Of a stretch of 64,000 bases of DNA, positions 50,826-59,359 are shown piece by piece. The position numbers and the translations under genes were made by a program. Each line of letters opens with the position of its first letter. Position 1 is the stretch's first letter. Below the pieces are notes generated by a model. The model had not been told where the DNA came from, made no database searches, and saw only the letters and a program-made list of their open reading frames with translations. Origin of the DNA: JAKACA01 sp049510975 (lineage in GTDB: Bacteria; Actinomycetota; Acidimicrobiia; Acidimicrobiales; Bog-793); contig JBEKYM010000014.1 in NCBI GenBank assembly GCA_049510975.1, positions 11,134 through 75,133 of the forward strand, read 5' to 3'.

Positions 50826-52061
50826 ATGACAGTGTTGGTGCACGATCTGGACTTGCCGGTTCTCAACACCGTCGGCCTCGACCGGCTGGAAGCCCTCGAG
50901 GTGACGGCCGGTGTGCGTCGGGAGTCGTGGTTGGCGCGGACCGAGGTGGGTTTCTCGGTGATGACCCACGAGGACGCCCGTGCCATCCTGCGGGATCGTC
51001 GCTTCCTCTCGGCTCTGTCGATGCTGCCGTCCCGGGCGGGCCTCGAGTCGAACAGCTATCTCTCGCAACGCCGGCGCTCGATCCTCTCGATGGACGGCAT
51101 CGAGCACACCCGTCTCCGGCGCCTCGTGTCGCCTGCCTTCACGCCGGCTGCGGCGGAGCGCCACCGAGGCTTCATCCGCGAGACCATCTCCGCCCTCGTC
51201 GATCCGGTGGCCGAGCGCGGCTCCTGCGACCTCGTTGCCGAAGTGTGTGAGCCGTACCCGATACCGATCATCTGCGAGCTGCTCGGGGCGCCGAAAGAGG
51301 ACTGGCGGTTGTTCTCGGGCTGGGCGACGAACATCTTCCGTATCTTCAATCAGGACCTCGCCACGGACCTGCCGGCGATCGAGAAGGCCTCGAACGAGCT
51401 CGACGCTTATATGCGTGCCATGGTCGAGGAGCGACGCAGCGACCCCCGAGACGACCTCCTCAGCGAGCTCATCGCCGTCGAGGAGGCCGGCGACCGCCTG
51501 TCGACCGACGAGCTCGTCATGCTCGCCGACGCCGTTCTCATGGCGGGCACGGATACGACCCGCAACCAGCTCGGCTGCAGCGTCGCCCTGTTCGCCGAGC
51601 ACCCGGAACAGTGGCGGCTGCTCGGCAGCCACCCGGAGCTGGCGCGGCGAGCCGTCGAAGAAACGATGCGCTACCTCGGCGCCGTTCGCGGCACCGCCCG
51701 CGTCGCCGGCGAGGACGTCGAGTACCGGGGGGTGCTCCTCCCGAAGGGCACGTTCATTTCCTTCTCGCTCGCCACCTCGAACCGCGATCCGCTCGTGTTC
51801 GACGACCCGGACAACTTCGACATCTCTGCCGAGCGAGAGGCTGCCCAGCTCACCTTCGGGTGGGGCATCCATCACTGCCTCGGCGCCGGCCTCGCCCGCG
51901 TCGAGCTGCAGGAAGGGCTCTCGGTGCTCTCACAACGCCTCCCGGATCTCGTCATCGACGGCGAAGTCGAGTGGAAGCCGGCCACGTTCGGCATCTGGGG
52001 GCCTGCCGCCCTCCCGCTGCGCTTCACCCCAACCTCTGGACGGCCCGCCGGCGTCGCTTGA
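50826..52061 (+). CDS. Cytochrome P450
   Basis: The product is 411 aa. The I-helix oxygen-binding motif is LMAGTDTTRNQL near residue 240. The K-helix ExxR is EETMRYLG near 279. The heme-binding Cys loop is FGWGIHHCLGAGLARVEL near residues 344-361. This is a soluble bacterial class I P450 needing a ferredoxin and reductase, neither of which is adjacent. ATG 50826 follows GGGAGGGG by 4 nt. With the VOC, sulfatase and form II hydroxylase nearby, it fits a catabolic role for a hydrophobic substrate, but this is only inference. It converges on the DHA2 efflux gene. Confidence 0.93.
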   Translation: MTVLVHDLDLPVLNTVGLDRLEALEVTAGVRRESWLARTEVGFSVMTHEDARAILRDRRFLSALSMLPSRAGLESNSYLSQRRRSILSMDGIEHTRLRRLVSPAFTPAAAERHRGFIRETISALVDPVAERGSCDLVAEVCEPYPIPIICELLGAPKEDWRLFSGWATNIFRIFNQDLATDLPAIEKASNELDAYMRAMVEERRSDPRDDLLSELIAVEEAGDRLSTDELVMLADAVLMAGTDTTRNQLGCSVALFAEHPEQWRLLGSHPELARRAVEETMRYLGAVRGTARVAGEDVEYRGVLLPKGTFISFSLATSNRDPLVFDDPDNFDISAEREAAQLTFGWGIHHCLGAGLARVELQEGLSVLSQRLPDLVIDGEVEWKPATFGIWGPAALPLRFTPTSGRPAGVA

Positions 52062-52092
52062 GGCTGGCGGGTCGTGCGCCGGTGCCGACCGC

Positions 52093-52124
52093 GCCGCCAA
52101 ACCGACCGCCGGCTATTTGGCGGC
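52093..52124. terminator. Hairpin between P450 and DHA2 efflux genes
   Basis: GCCGCCAAA (52093-52101) pairs perfectly with TTTGGCGGC (52116-52124) around a 14-nt loop. It is 31 nt after the P450 stop and 31 nt after the facing efflux-gene stop, so it is centred between two convergent genes. The base of the stem is GC-rich, as expected of a terminator, but no long T-tract follows. Confidence 0.5.
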
Positions 52125-52155
52125 TCGCCTGAGCACGTCCGAGCCGATCAGCCGA

Positions 52156-53811
52156 TCAGGCGCACGGCGCCGCCGCCAGCGCCAGCGTCGCCTTTGCCTC
52201 AGCCAGCACGAGCGCGGCCGGCTCGTGGACGGCGGCCGGAGCGCCGTGGCGGCGCAGGAGGATGACGCCGGCCGCCGCCCCTGCGAGGGCGACCCCCGCC
52301 GCCACGCGCATGCCGCTTCGCATGGCCGTCGTGAAGGCCTGGTGGGCGGCGGCGACGAGCTCGTTGCCGGCCGCCCCGCCGACGCGGACTCCCACGGCAT
52401 TGGCGGCCGCGATCGAGCCGGTGGCGAGCTTGGCCACGGCTGCAGGAGCGTGGTGAGCGGAGAGGGCGACGCTGAGTCGTGACCGATAGATCGCCGCCGC
52501 CAGGCTCCCGACGGCGGCCACACCGAGGGCGCCGCCGACCTCACGGATCGTGTCGTTGACGGCGCTGCCGGCGCCTGCCTGGTGGGCGGGCACTGCTGTC
52601 ATGATCGTCGTGCTCGCTGGCGCCATGACGAGACCCATCCCGGCGCCCATGATCGCCACCGCTATTGCCAGGGGCGGGTACGTGGTGTGCACTCCGGCGG
52701 TCGACAGGTCGAGCAGGCCGAGGCCCATGAGCGCCAAGCCGGCCGGGATGACCACGCGGATGCCGACACGCTTGGCAAAGACGGTCGAAACTGGGGAGAC
52801 GGCGCCCATCGCAAAGGCAAACGGCAGGGCGCGAAGGCCGGCGGACAGCGGGCTGTAGCCGTGCACCAGCTGGAGGTACTGGGTCAGTAGGAACAGGCTC
52901 CCGAAGAGGGCGAAGAACACGACGGTCACCGATCCGGCCGCGGCCGAGAATGGGCGCGAACGGAAGACTCGCAGATCGACGAGAGGAGCACTGATCCGCA
53001 GCTCCCACCACACGAACGCCGCCAGGGCGGCGACGCCTCCCAGCGCCTCGGCTCCAGTCGCCGGGGCGATCCAGCCACGCACCGGCGCCTCGATGATGGC
53101 GTCGACGATGGCGAAGAGCGCCGCCGCGACGAGGACCGTTCCGAGGATGTCGAGGCGACGGCCGGTTGTCTCGGCGGTTTCGGGCACGATGCGCAGGACG
53201 CCTGCCAGGGCGACGGCGACGAGGGGGAGGTTGACGAGGAAGACGCTGCCCCACCAGAAGTGCGACAAGAGGAACCCGCCAAGTGTCGGCCCGATCACGA
53301 TCGCCACGCCGGCGACGGCCGACCAGGCTGCGATCGCCTGCGCTCGTTCCTTCGGCGGGAAGACAGCGTTCAGGATCGACAGCGTCGCCGGCATGACGAA
53401 GGCCGCACCGAGGCCCATGACGACCCGGGTGCCGATGAGCACGCCAGCGCTGGATGTGAGGGAGGCGCCGAGGCTGCCGAGGGCGAACACGGCGAGGCCG
53501 GCGATGAGCGACCTCCGGCGTCCGTAGCGGTCGCCGAGGGCGCCGGCAGGGATGAGGAGGGCGGCGAAGCACAACGTGTAGGCGTCCGTGATCCATTGCA
53601 GGGAGGACGTGCCTGCGTGCAACACCCGGGCCAGCGTGGGAAGCGCCGTGTTGAGCACGGTGTTGTCGATCACGACGACGAGCAGGCTCAGGCAGAGCAC
53701 GAGCAGTATCTGCTTGCGGCGCGGGTGTCCGTCGGGCCACTGGGCGGTGACGGCGCCACCGGCGGGGGCCTCGACGGGGAGACCTTTCGGTGTTCCAGCT
53801 CGAGTGCTCAT
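52156..53811 (-). CDS. DHA2-family (14-TM) MFS drug efflux transporter
   Basis: The product is 551 aa with about 14 hydrophobic segments, as in EmrB/QacA proton antiporters. LGDRYGRRRSLIAGLAVFAL near residues 92-111 is motif A. SLQWITDAYTLCFAALLIPAGA in TM2 and GAAFVMPATLSILNAVFPPKERAQ near TM4-5 (motif C and the following loop) are typical. It probably exports hydrophobic or cationic toxic compounds. The divergent TetR gene and the operator overlapping its promoter point to substrate-induced expression. ATG 53811 is used. A basic N-terminal tail of about 30 residues precedes TM1. Confidence 0.9.
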   Translation of the reverse strand: MSTRAGTPKGLPVEAPAGGAVTAQWPDGHPRRKQILLVLCLSLLVVVIDNTVLNTALPTLARVLHAGTSSLQWITDAYTLCFAALLIPAGALGDRYGRRRSLIAGLAVFALGSLGASLTSSAGVLIGTRVVMGLGAAFVMPATLSILNAVFPPKERAQAIAAWSAVAGVAIVIGPTLGGFLLSHFWWGSVFLVNLPLVAVALAGVLRIVPETAETTGRRLDILGTVLVAAALFAIVDAIIEAPVRGWIAPATGAEALGGVAALAAFVWWELRISAPLVDLRVFRSRPFSAAAGSVTVVFFALFGSLFLLTQYLQLVHGYSPLSAGLRALPFAFAMGAVSPVSTVFAKRVGIRVVIPAGLALMGLGLLDLSTAGVHTTYPPLAIAVAIMGAGMGLVMAPASTTIMTAVPAHQAGAGSAVNDTIREVGGALGVAAVGSLAAAIYRSRLSVALSAHHAPAAVAKLATGSIAAANAVGVRVGGAAGNELVAAAHQAFTTAMRSGMRVAAGVALAGAAAGVILLRRHGAPAAVHEPAALVLAEAKATLALAAAPCA

Positions 53812-53836
53812 CGACGTCTCCTCGTGGATTCAGTGG

Positions 53837-53893
53837 CTTACATACGTTGGCTTACGTCTGTAAGTATAAACAGATGAGCTAACAGATGTAAAG
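53837..53893 (-). promoter_or_regulatory. Promoter and TetR operator for the DHA2 efflux gene
   Basis: On the minus strand, TTTACA (53892-53887) and TATACT (53868-53863) are separated by 18 nt, a good promoter for the efflux gene. A perfect palindrome CTTACGTCTGTAAG at 53851-53864 overlaps the -10 end. A CTTACAT half site at 53837-53843 and an ATGTAAAG half site at 53886-53893 flank it symmetrically. TATAAA at 53865-53870 could be the -10 of the divergent tetR. This layout fits repression of both genes by TetR. Confidence 0.7.
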
Positions 53894-53902
53894 TAGAAAC
53901 CC

Positions 53903-54610
53903 GTGAGCCTGCTCCCCGAGACCGCCAACCACCTCCCTGCCGCCCGGGCGCGGTCGCTCCCGCTGCCGACTCGGCGGCGCAACGCACGTGGTCAGGGCGC
54001 ACAGCTGGCGGACGACATCCTGGCGGGCGCGCTCGCGATCATCGAACGGACCGGCTCCTCCGAGGCGGTCACGCTGCGAGCGGTGGCACGCGAGGTGGGC
54101 ATCGCGGCGCCTTCCATCTACGCTCACTTCCCGGATCGAGAAGCCATCGTGATGGCGGTCGTGATGCAGATCTTCGAAGAGCTGCGAGATGCAATCGAGG
54201 CGGGCGTGTCGAATCACGAGGGTCCCGTCGGGTGTCTCATCGGCGGGTGCGAGGGCTACGTCAGCTTCGGCCTCGACCACGCCGCTCGGTACAAGATCCT
54301 GTTCTCCGACGAGCGCATCGCCGACACTGCACACTGCCAACCGGTTCCGATCGGTCCGGACGGCCGACCGCTCCTCGAGTTCGGCGCCGAGTCCTTCGCC
54401 TTGCTCGTCGATGCGCTCGAGGCATGTGTCGAGGCAGGCGTGTCGTCGAGCACCGATGTGGTGGCGGACGCCACGGCGATCTGGGTAGCCATGCACGGGG
54501 CGGTCAGCCTGCGGACGGCGCTTCCGGAGTTTCCCTGGCCGCCGGCCGCCTGGTTCGTCCGCCAGTTCGTCCTCGCCCTCGGCAGGATCACGGTCCCGGA
54601 CCCAGCCTGA
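53903..54610 (+). CDS. TetR-family transcriptional regulator
   Basis: The product is 235 aa. The helix-turn-helix is VTLRAVAREVGIAAPSIYAHFPDREAIVMAV, about residues 54-84. An N-terminal arm of about 35 residues is basic (PTRRRNARGQGAQ). The C-terminal ligand-binding domain has helices with AHCQPVPIGPDGRPLL, which is less conserved. The start codon GTG lies at 53903, and the operator 10-66 nt upstream favours control of itself and the divergent efflux gene. The compound that releases it is unknown. Confidence 0.88.
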   Translation: MSLLPETANHLPAARARSLPLPTRRRNARGQGAQLADDILAGALAIIERTGSSEAVTLRAVAREVGIAAPSIYAHFPDREAIVMAVVMQIFEELRDAIEAGVSNHEGPVGCLIGGCEGYVSFGLDHAARYKILFSDERIADTAHCQPVPIGPDGRPLLEFGAESFALLVDALEACVEAGVSSSTDVVADATAIWVAMHGAVSLRTALPEFPWPPAAWFVRQFVLALGRITVPDPA

Positions 54611-54762
54611 GGCCACACCCGGGACCGGACCGCCCGGATCTCAACGGCTCTGCCACGGCAGGCTCGAGAGCGCCGACTGACCCGGGGCCGGGCGAGTATT
54701 TCCTTGCTAGGTGGTCCGGTCACTCCGGTAACATCGCCGTGGGTTCCCCCGGGGGTGAATCG

Positions 54763-57700
54763 ATGGGCGAGTTATTCGGCGGGATGCTCCGCCAGCACCG
54801 ATTGGATGCCAGCCTGACGCAGGAAGCGCTTGCGGAGCGGGCCTCGCTCAGCGCCACGGCCATCGGAGCGCTCGAACGGGGTCGCAACCTCGTTCCTCGG
54901 CTCTCGACGGTCCGACAGCTCGCCCGGGCGCTCGATCTGGGTCCTTCTCAGCTCGCTGCGCTGGCGCGTGCTGCCCTGCCCGACTCCGAGCAGCAGTCCG
55001 TCGCGACCGAGGCGGAGGCCTGGCTCGCCGGCGCATCAAGCGACGAGGACAGGCCCGGCACGACGACGGCGGAGCCGAGGGCTGAAGCTGGGACCGAGTC
55101 GCAGGAGCCATCGCCGGCTGCAGCGACGGGGGGCTCGGCCCAAGCCTCATCAGCGCACGCCCGCCCCGAGATGATTGGTGAGGACCTGCCAAGGGGAGTC
55201 TCACTTCCTGCCGTGGCGGCGCGGCGCTGGCGCACTGAGTTCGCCGGTCGGGGGAGCGAGCTCGAGCGGCTCGTCAAGGACTGGACAGGCCGGCGCCGCA
55301 TGATCGAGGTCGTGGGCGAGGCAGGCATCGGCAAGACCCGGCTCGTGACGGAGATGGCTCGAGAGGTCTTCGCCGGCGGAGCAACCGTCTTGTGGGGGCG
55401 CTGCACCGAAGAGCGGCTGGGTGCCTACCTGCCGTTCATCGAGATGCTGCGCCACCTCGTCGACCACGCCGACCCAGCCGCGCTCAAGCGTGCCGTCGGC
55501 ACGAGCGGCGAGCTCGGCCGGCTCTTGCCGGAGCTCGGCGAGCGCGTCGGCGTGCTCCCGGTGCCGACTCGAGCCGAGGCGGACACCGAACAGCGGCTGT
55601 TGTTCGAGGCCGTCACGGGTCTGCTGGCGCAGTGGCTGCCGATGCTGATCGTGATCGACGATCTTCATTGGGCCGACGACGCCACCCTCAGCCTGCTCGG
55701 CTATCTCGTGCGCCATCCGGGCCTCGATGGTCTGGTCATCGTGGCTACGAGCCGTGACGCCGAGCTCGATCCACGCACGGCGGGGTGGCTCGCCGAAACG
55801 GGTCGGCACGCCGACGTCAGCCAGCTCTCCCTCACCGGCCTGCCCGAGACGGACCTGGGCTCCCTCGTTGCCGACCTGATTGGGTCGGGGGCATCGGCCG
55901 AGCTGGTCGACTCGGTCGCCAAGGCGACCGACGGCAACCCTTTTCTGGCCGAGGAGATGACCGTCCACCTCGTCGACATGGGGATGATCGCGGGCGCCGA
56001 CGACGGCGTCGTGCTCCGACCCGACGCCCAGAGCCTCGGAGTGCCGGACCGGGTGCGCAAGACTGTGGTCCGGCGTCTGCTGTCGCTCACCGACGACGGC
56101 ATGGAGCTCCTCTCGGTTGCCTCGATCATCGGCCGGGAGTTCGACCTGGCGCTGGCGGGCACTGCCGTCGAGCTCGCCGGGCCGGCGCTCGTCGACGCTG
56201 CGGACGACGGGCTGCTGTCGGGCCTCGTCGTCGAGACAGCGCCCGGGCGGCTCGCCTTCTCCCACGCTCTGGTGCAAGAAGCAGTCGGTCACCGTCTTTC
56301 ACATGCACGCCGGGCAACGTTCCACCGCCGCGTCGCCATCTCGCTCGAGGAGCGATCCGCCGACAGCCCAGACGTGGCGGCGGACCTGGCTCGCCACTGG
56401 ACGGCAGTCGCCGCCGTCGACCCGTCGGCCAACAGCACGGCGGCCGCCTGGGCGGTGCGGGCCGGTGATGTCGCCCTCGCCGCTGCTGCGGCCGACGAAG
56501 CGATCGCCCGATACGAGGACGCTTCGAACCTGTGGGCCAGCTCCACCAACGGCCACGCCGATGCGCTCATCAGGCTCGGGCAGGCATTGCAGTATCGCGG
56601 CCGGGCGGAGGAGGCCGATACCCGCTTTCGCCAGGCGTCACACCTCGCCCAAGCCCTCGGAGACGTGGACCTGCAGGCACGGGCGGCCATCGGCCTTGGG
56701 CGGAGGTACCCGTACTGGGAGACCGACACCGAACGCATCGAGGTCATGGAAGCTGCTTTGGACAGGCTCCCCTCCGACGGCGGGCTCGCGCGGCTCACGC
56801 TGAAGGGACTGCTCGTCACGCATCTGATCAGTGGCTTTCATCCTGCCGAGGCGGCGCGGCGGGACGAGCTGGCGGCCGAGCTGGCCGCGGTCGCCGAGGA
56901 CCCTGCGACCGGCACTGAGGAGCTGCTCTCGTTGGGGCAGACGCGCATCTACGACTGCATCGAGGACCCGACGGTGCTGGCGCCGGTGGCGGATCGGCTC
57001 GTCGACGTGGCCCAGAGGCACAACGATCTCCGAGTCCTCGCGCAGGCGCGGTTCGCTCAGGCGCTCGCAGCCCTCGACAGCGGGGACCGGGGGCAGTTGA
57101 CAAGCTCCACTGCCCTGTACGGAGCGGCCGCCTCCGAGCTCGACGACCCTCGTGAGAAGGGTCAGGCTGCCATGATCCGCTCGACCGTGGCGTTCATCGA
57201 GGGTCTCTATGACGAGGCAGCGGCGCTGTCGGAGGAGGCCGTGGTGCTCGGCCGGGCGAGCGGCGACTTCAACGCCGACTTGCTCTACTACGCCCAAGGG
57301 CTGCTGCGCGCCGTCGATCAGGGTCAGGCTTCCGAGGTCCTTCCTCTCCTGCTCGGAAGCACGGACTACCAGCACATCGCCAGCTTTGCTGCCGGAACGG
57401 CGCTGTGTGCCGCCTTGGCCGGCGAGCTGGACCTGGCGCGCGAAGAGTTGGAGCGGCTGGTCCGGTCGGGTTTCGAGGGGCTGCCTCGAGGTGCCGACTG
57501 GCTCGCCCCGACCGCCTTCCTTGCTCACACCTGCTCGCTCGTCGGCGCCACGGCGCAGGCAGAGCCGCTGCTGGCCTCGCTCTCCCGCACACCGTCTGCG
57601 ATCGTTCGCGTCGGTCCACTTGCTGGTTGGTGGGGACCGGTCGACCATCACCTCGGGTGTCTTCAGCGCTTGCTCGGACATTCCGACGAGGCGGAAGCGC

Positions 57701-57954
57701 ACCTGCGAGCCGCCCTGGTGGCTGAGGAACGTCTCGGAGCGCGACCTTTCGAGGCGCGCACGTTGGCCGAGCTTTCACGCCTTGTCGGCGACGCTGACGC
57801 CGAGCAGGCGAGCTCGCTCGCCGCCCGGGCCGCGGCTGTCGCCCGCTCGGTCGGTGCCCTCGGGATTGTGGCGGAAGTACAGGCGATCACCGGTCTGACG
57901 GGCGCACGGGAGGCTGCAGGGACGAACAACTCGGAGGTTGGTTCGGGACGGTAG
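54763..57954 (+). CDS. XRE-type HTH plus STAND ATPase plus TPR regulator
   Basis: The product is 1063 aa. The N-terminal XRE helix-turn-helix (residues about 4-60, LTQEALAERASLSATAIGALERGRN) is followed by an Ala/Ser/Glu-rich linker to about 145. The ATPase has Walker A VVGEAGIGKTRLV near 185 and Walker B MLIVIDDLHWADD near 301, as in STAND/LuxR-MalT regulators. The C-terminal half is a helical TPR-like array (ALQYRGRAEEADTRFRQASHLAQ and similar pairs), with an Arg/Glu-rich end. ATG 54763 follows GGGGGTGA. The signal is likely sensed by the TPR part. It is not linked to an obvious target. Confidence 0.85.
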   Translation: MGELFGGMLRQHRLDASLTQEALAERASLSATAIGALERGRNLVPRLSTVRQLARALDLGPSQLAALARAALPDSEQQSVATEAEAWLAGASSDEDRPGTTTAEPRAEAGTESQEPSPAAATGGSAQASSAHARPEMIGEDLPRGVSLPAVAARRWRTEFAGRGSELERLVKDWTGRRRMIEVVGEAGIGKTRLVTEMAREVFAGGATVLWGRCTEERLGAYLPFIEMLRHLVDHADPAALKRAVGTSGELGRLLPELGERVGVLPVPTRAEADTEQRLLFEAVTGLLAQWLPMLIVIDDLHWADDATLSLLGYLVRHPGLDGLVIVATSRDAELDPRTAGWLAETGRHADVSQLSLTGLPETDLGSLVADLIGSGASAELVDSVAKATDGNPFLAEEMTVHLVDMGMIAGADDGVVLRPDAQSLGVPDRVRKTVVRRLLSLTDDGMELLSVASIIGREFDLALAGTAVELAGPALVDAADDGLLSGLVVETAPGRLAFSHALVQEAVGHRLSHARRATFHRRVAISLEERSADSPDVAADLARHWTAVAAVDPSANSTAAAWAVRAGDVALAAAAADEAIARYEDASNLWASSTNGHADALIRLGQALQYRGRAEEADTRFRQASHLAQALGDVDLQARAAIGLGRRYPYWETDTERIEVMEAALDRLPSDGGLARLTLKGLLVTHLISGFHPAEAARRDELAAELAAVAEDPATGTEELLSLGQTRIYDCIEDPTVLAPVADRLVDVAQRHNDLRVLAQARFAQALAALDSGDRGQLTSSTALYGAAASELDDPREKGQAAMIRSTVAFIEGLYDEAAALSEEAVVLGRASGDFNADLLYYAQGLLRAVDQGQASEVLPLLLGSTDYQHIASFAAGTALCAALAGELDLAREELERLVRSGFEGLPRGADWLAPTAFLAHTCSLVGATAQAEPLLASLSRTPSAIVRVGPLAGWWGPVDHHLGCLQRLLGHSDEAEAHLRAALVAEERLGARPFEARTLAELSRLVGDADAEQASSLAARAAAVARSVGALGIVAEVQAITGLTGAREAAGTNNSEVGSGR

Positions 57955-58073
57955 CTCGCTGACGTACACTGTCACGTGTTGCCAGATTGTGGCACGGCGG
58001 GTGTCATGAGTCAGCGAAGCGGCGTTTCGTACGTCGCGCGCCGGCATCGGACACGACAACGAGGGGAAACTTG

Positions 58074-59246
58074 ATGGCGGAACGTGGCGGACTCCTGGGT
58101 AGGAACTGGGTTCCAGCAAAATCTCAAAAGTTCGCGACGGTGGCGGTCGTCAGCCTGGCGGTGGCCTCGGTCATCGCAACGGCGGGCTTCGGCGGAGTAG
58201 CCCAAGCAGCGCCGGCCCAGGCGCCGGCGGTTGTCGCCTCCCACGCCTACCGGCACGGCGCCGTCCCTACCTTCACGAGCCTGGGATTGAAGGCGGCCTC
58301 GGTGACCGCCCTACCGCGCTCGAAGAAGAACGTGACCTACAGCGGCGGTGTCGACGGTGTCGGTGTGACGACGGGCCACCCAGAGGTGTATCTCGTGTTC
58401 TGGGGGTCGCAGTGGGGCACTGAATCCACAGCAGGCAAGTACGACACCTTCAGCGGCGACCCGTCCGCCATCGCCCCGGATCTGCAGGCTTTCTTCTCCG
58501 GTCTCGGCACCGACGGTGACAAATGGAGCGGGACGGCGACGCAGTACTGTCAAGGCGTCGCCGTTGGAACGATGACCTGCCCGGCTGGCAACACCAGCCA
58601 CGTCGGCTACCCGACCGGGGGTGCTCTCGCCGGAGTCTGGGAGGACACCTCCTCAGCCGCGCCGAAGAAAGCGACCGCTCACCAGCTGGCGCTCGAGGCC
58701 GTCGCCGCAGCCACCCACTTCGGCAACAGCACCCAGGCGTCCAACCGCAACACCCAATACTTCATCGTGTCGCCCACCGGCACCGAGCCAGACGGCTTCA
58801 ACACGCCTTCCGGCGGCTTCTGTGCGTGGCACGACTACTCGTCCGATCCCACGCTCGACGGCGGGGGCGGCGTGACGTCGCCCATCGGCACGGTGGCGTT
58901 CACGAACATGCCGTACGTCGAGAATGCCGGCGCCTCGTGCGGGGCCAACTTCGTCAACCCGGGCGCGACGGGAGCCAATGACGGCGTGACCATCGTCGCC
59001 GGCCACGAGTACACCGAGACGATCACGGACCAGTTCCCCACCGGTGGTTGGATCGACGCCGCCGGCGAGGAAGTCGCAGACCTCTGCGCCTGGAAGTCGT
59101 CCGGCACCGGCAAGGCCAAGGACCTCAAGCTCGCGACGGGGAGCTTCGCTGTTCAAGGCATCTGGTCGAACGCCGCCAACAAGGGCAAGGGCGGCTGCTC
59201 GACCTCGAGCGCCATCATCACCGACCCCGCGGTCTCGAAGCGCTGA
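58074..59246 (+). CDS. Secreted PHI-1/EXO-like or protease-like protein
   Basis: The product is 390 aa. Residues 1-45 form a signal peptide with a hydrophobic core (VAVVSLAVASVIATAGFGG) and a likely VAQAAPAQA-type cleavage site. The mature part has PEVYLVFWGSQWGT near 107, DLQAFFSGLG, YFIVSPTGTEPDGF near 225, GGFCAWHDY, and VAGHEYTETITDQFPTGGW near 308-326, then GEEVADLC. The HEYTE-(x)n-GEE-ADLC pattern resembles the phosphate-induced PHI-1/EXO proteins and some bacterial metalloprotease-like relatives. Whether it has activity is not known. ATG 58074 follows GAGGGG by 7 nt. It is not in an operon. Cys pairs suggest disulfides. Confidence 0.7.
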   Translation: MAERGGLLGRNWVPAKSQKFATVAVVSLAVASVIATAGFGGVAQAAPAQAPAVVASHAYRHGAVPTFTSLGLKAASVTALPRSKKNVTYSGGVDGVGVTTGHPEVYLVFWGSQWGTESTAGKYDTFSGDPSAIAPDLQAFFSGLGTDGDKWSGTATQYCQGVAVGTMTCPAGNTSHVGYPTGGALAGVWEDTSSAAPKKATAHQLALEAVAAATHFGNSTQASNRNTQYFIVSPTGTEPDGFNTPSGGFCAWHDYSSDPTLDGGGGVTSPIGTVAFTNMPYVENAGASCGANFVNPGATGANDGVTIVAGHEYTETITDQFPTGGWIDAAGEEVADLCAWKSSGTGKAKDLKLATGSFAVQGIWSNAANKGKGGCSTSSAIITDPAVSKR

Positions 59247-59359
59247 CGACGCAGAGAGAGGGCGCCCGACCGGGCTCCCGCTTTTGTCGTCGGTTTGCCG
59301 TCGGCAGTTGGGCAGAGCAGGTTCTCTCAAGCTTCTCCAGGAGCTGCCGATACCTCGGA

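Noticed and set aside
57965..57994. Promoter or operator TACACT plus TGCCA-N5-TGGCA before the secreted protein gene
   Set aside because: A TANNNT hexamer and a short palindrome are present, but no matching -35 lies at the right distance, and such short palindromes are frequent by chance.
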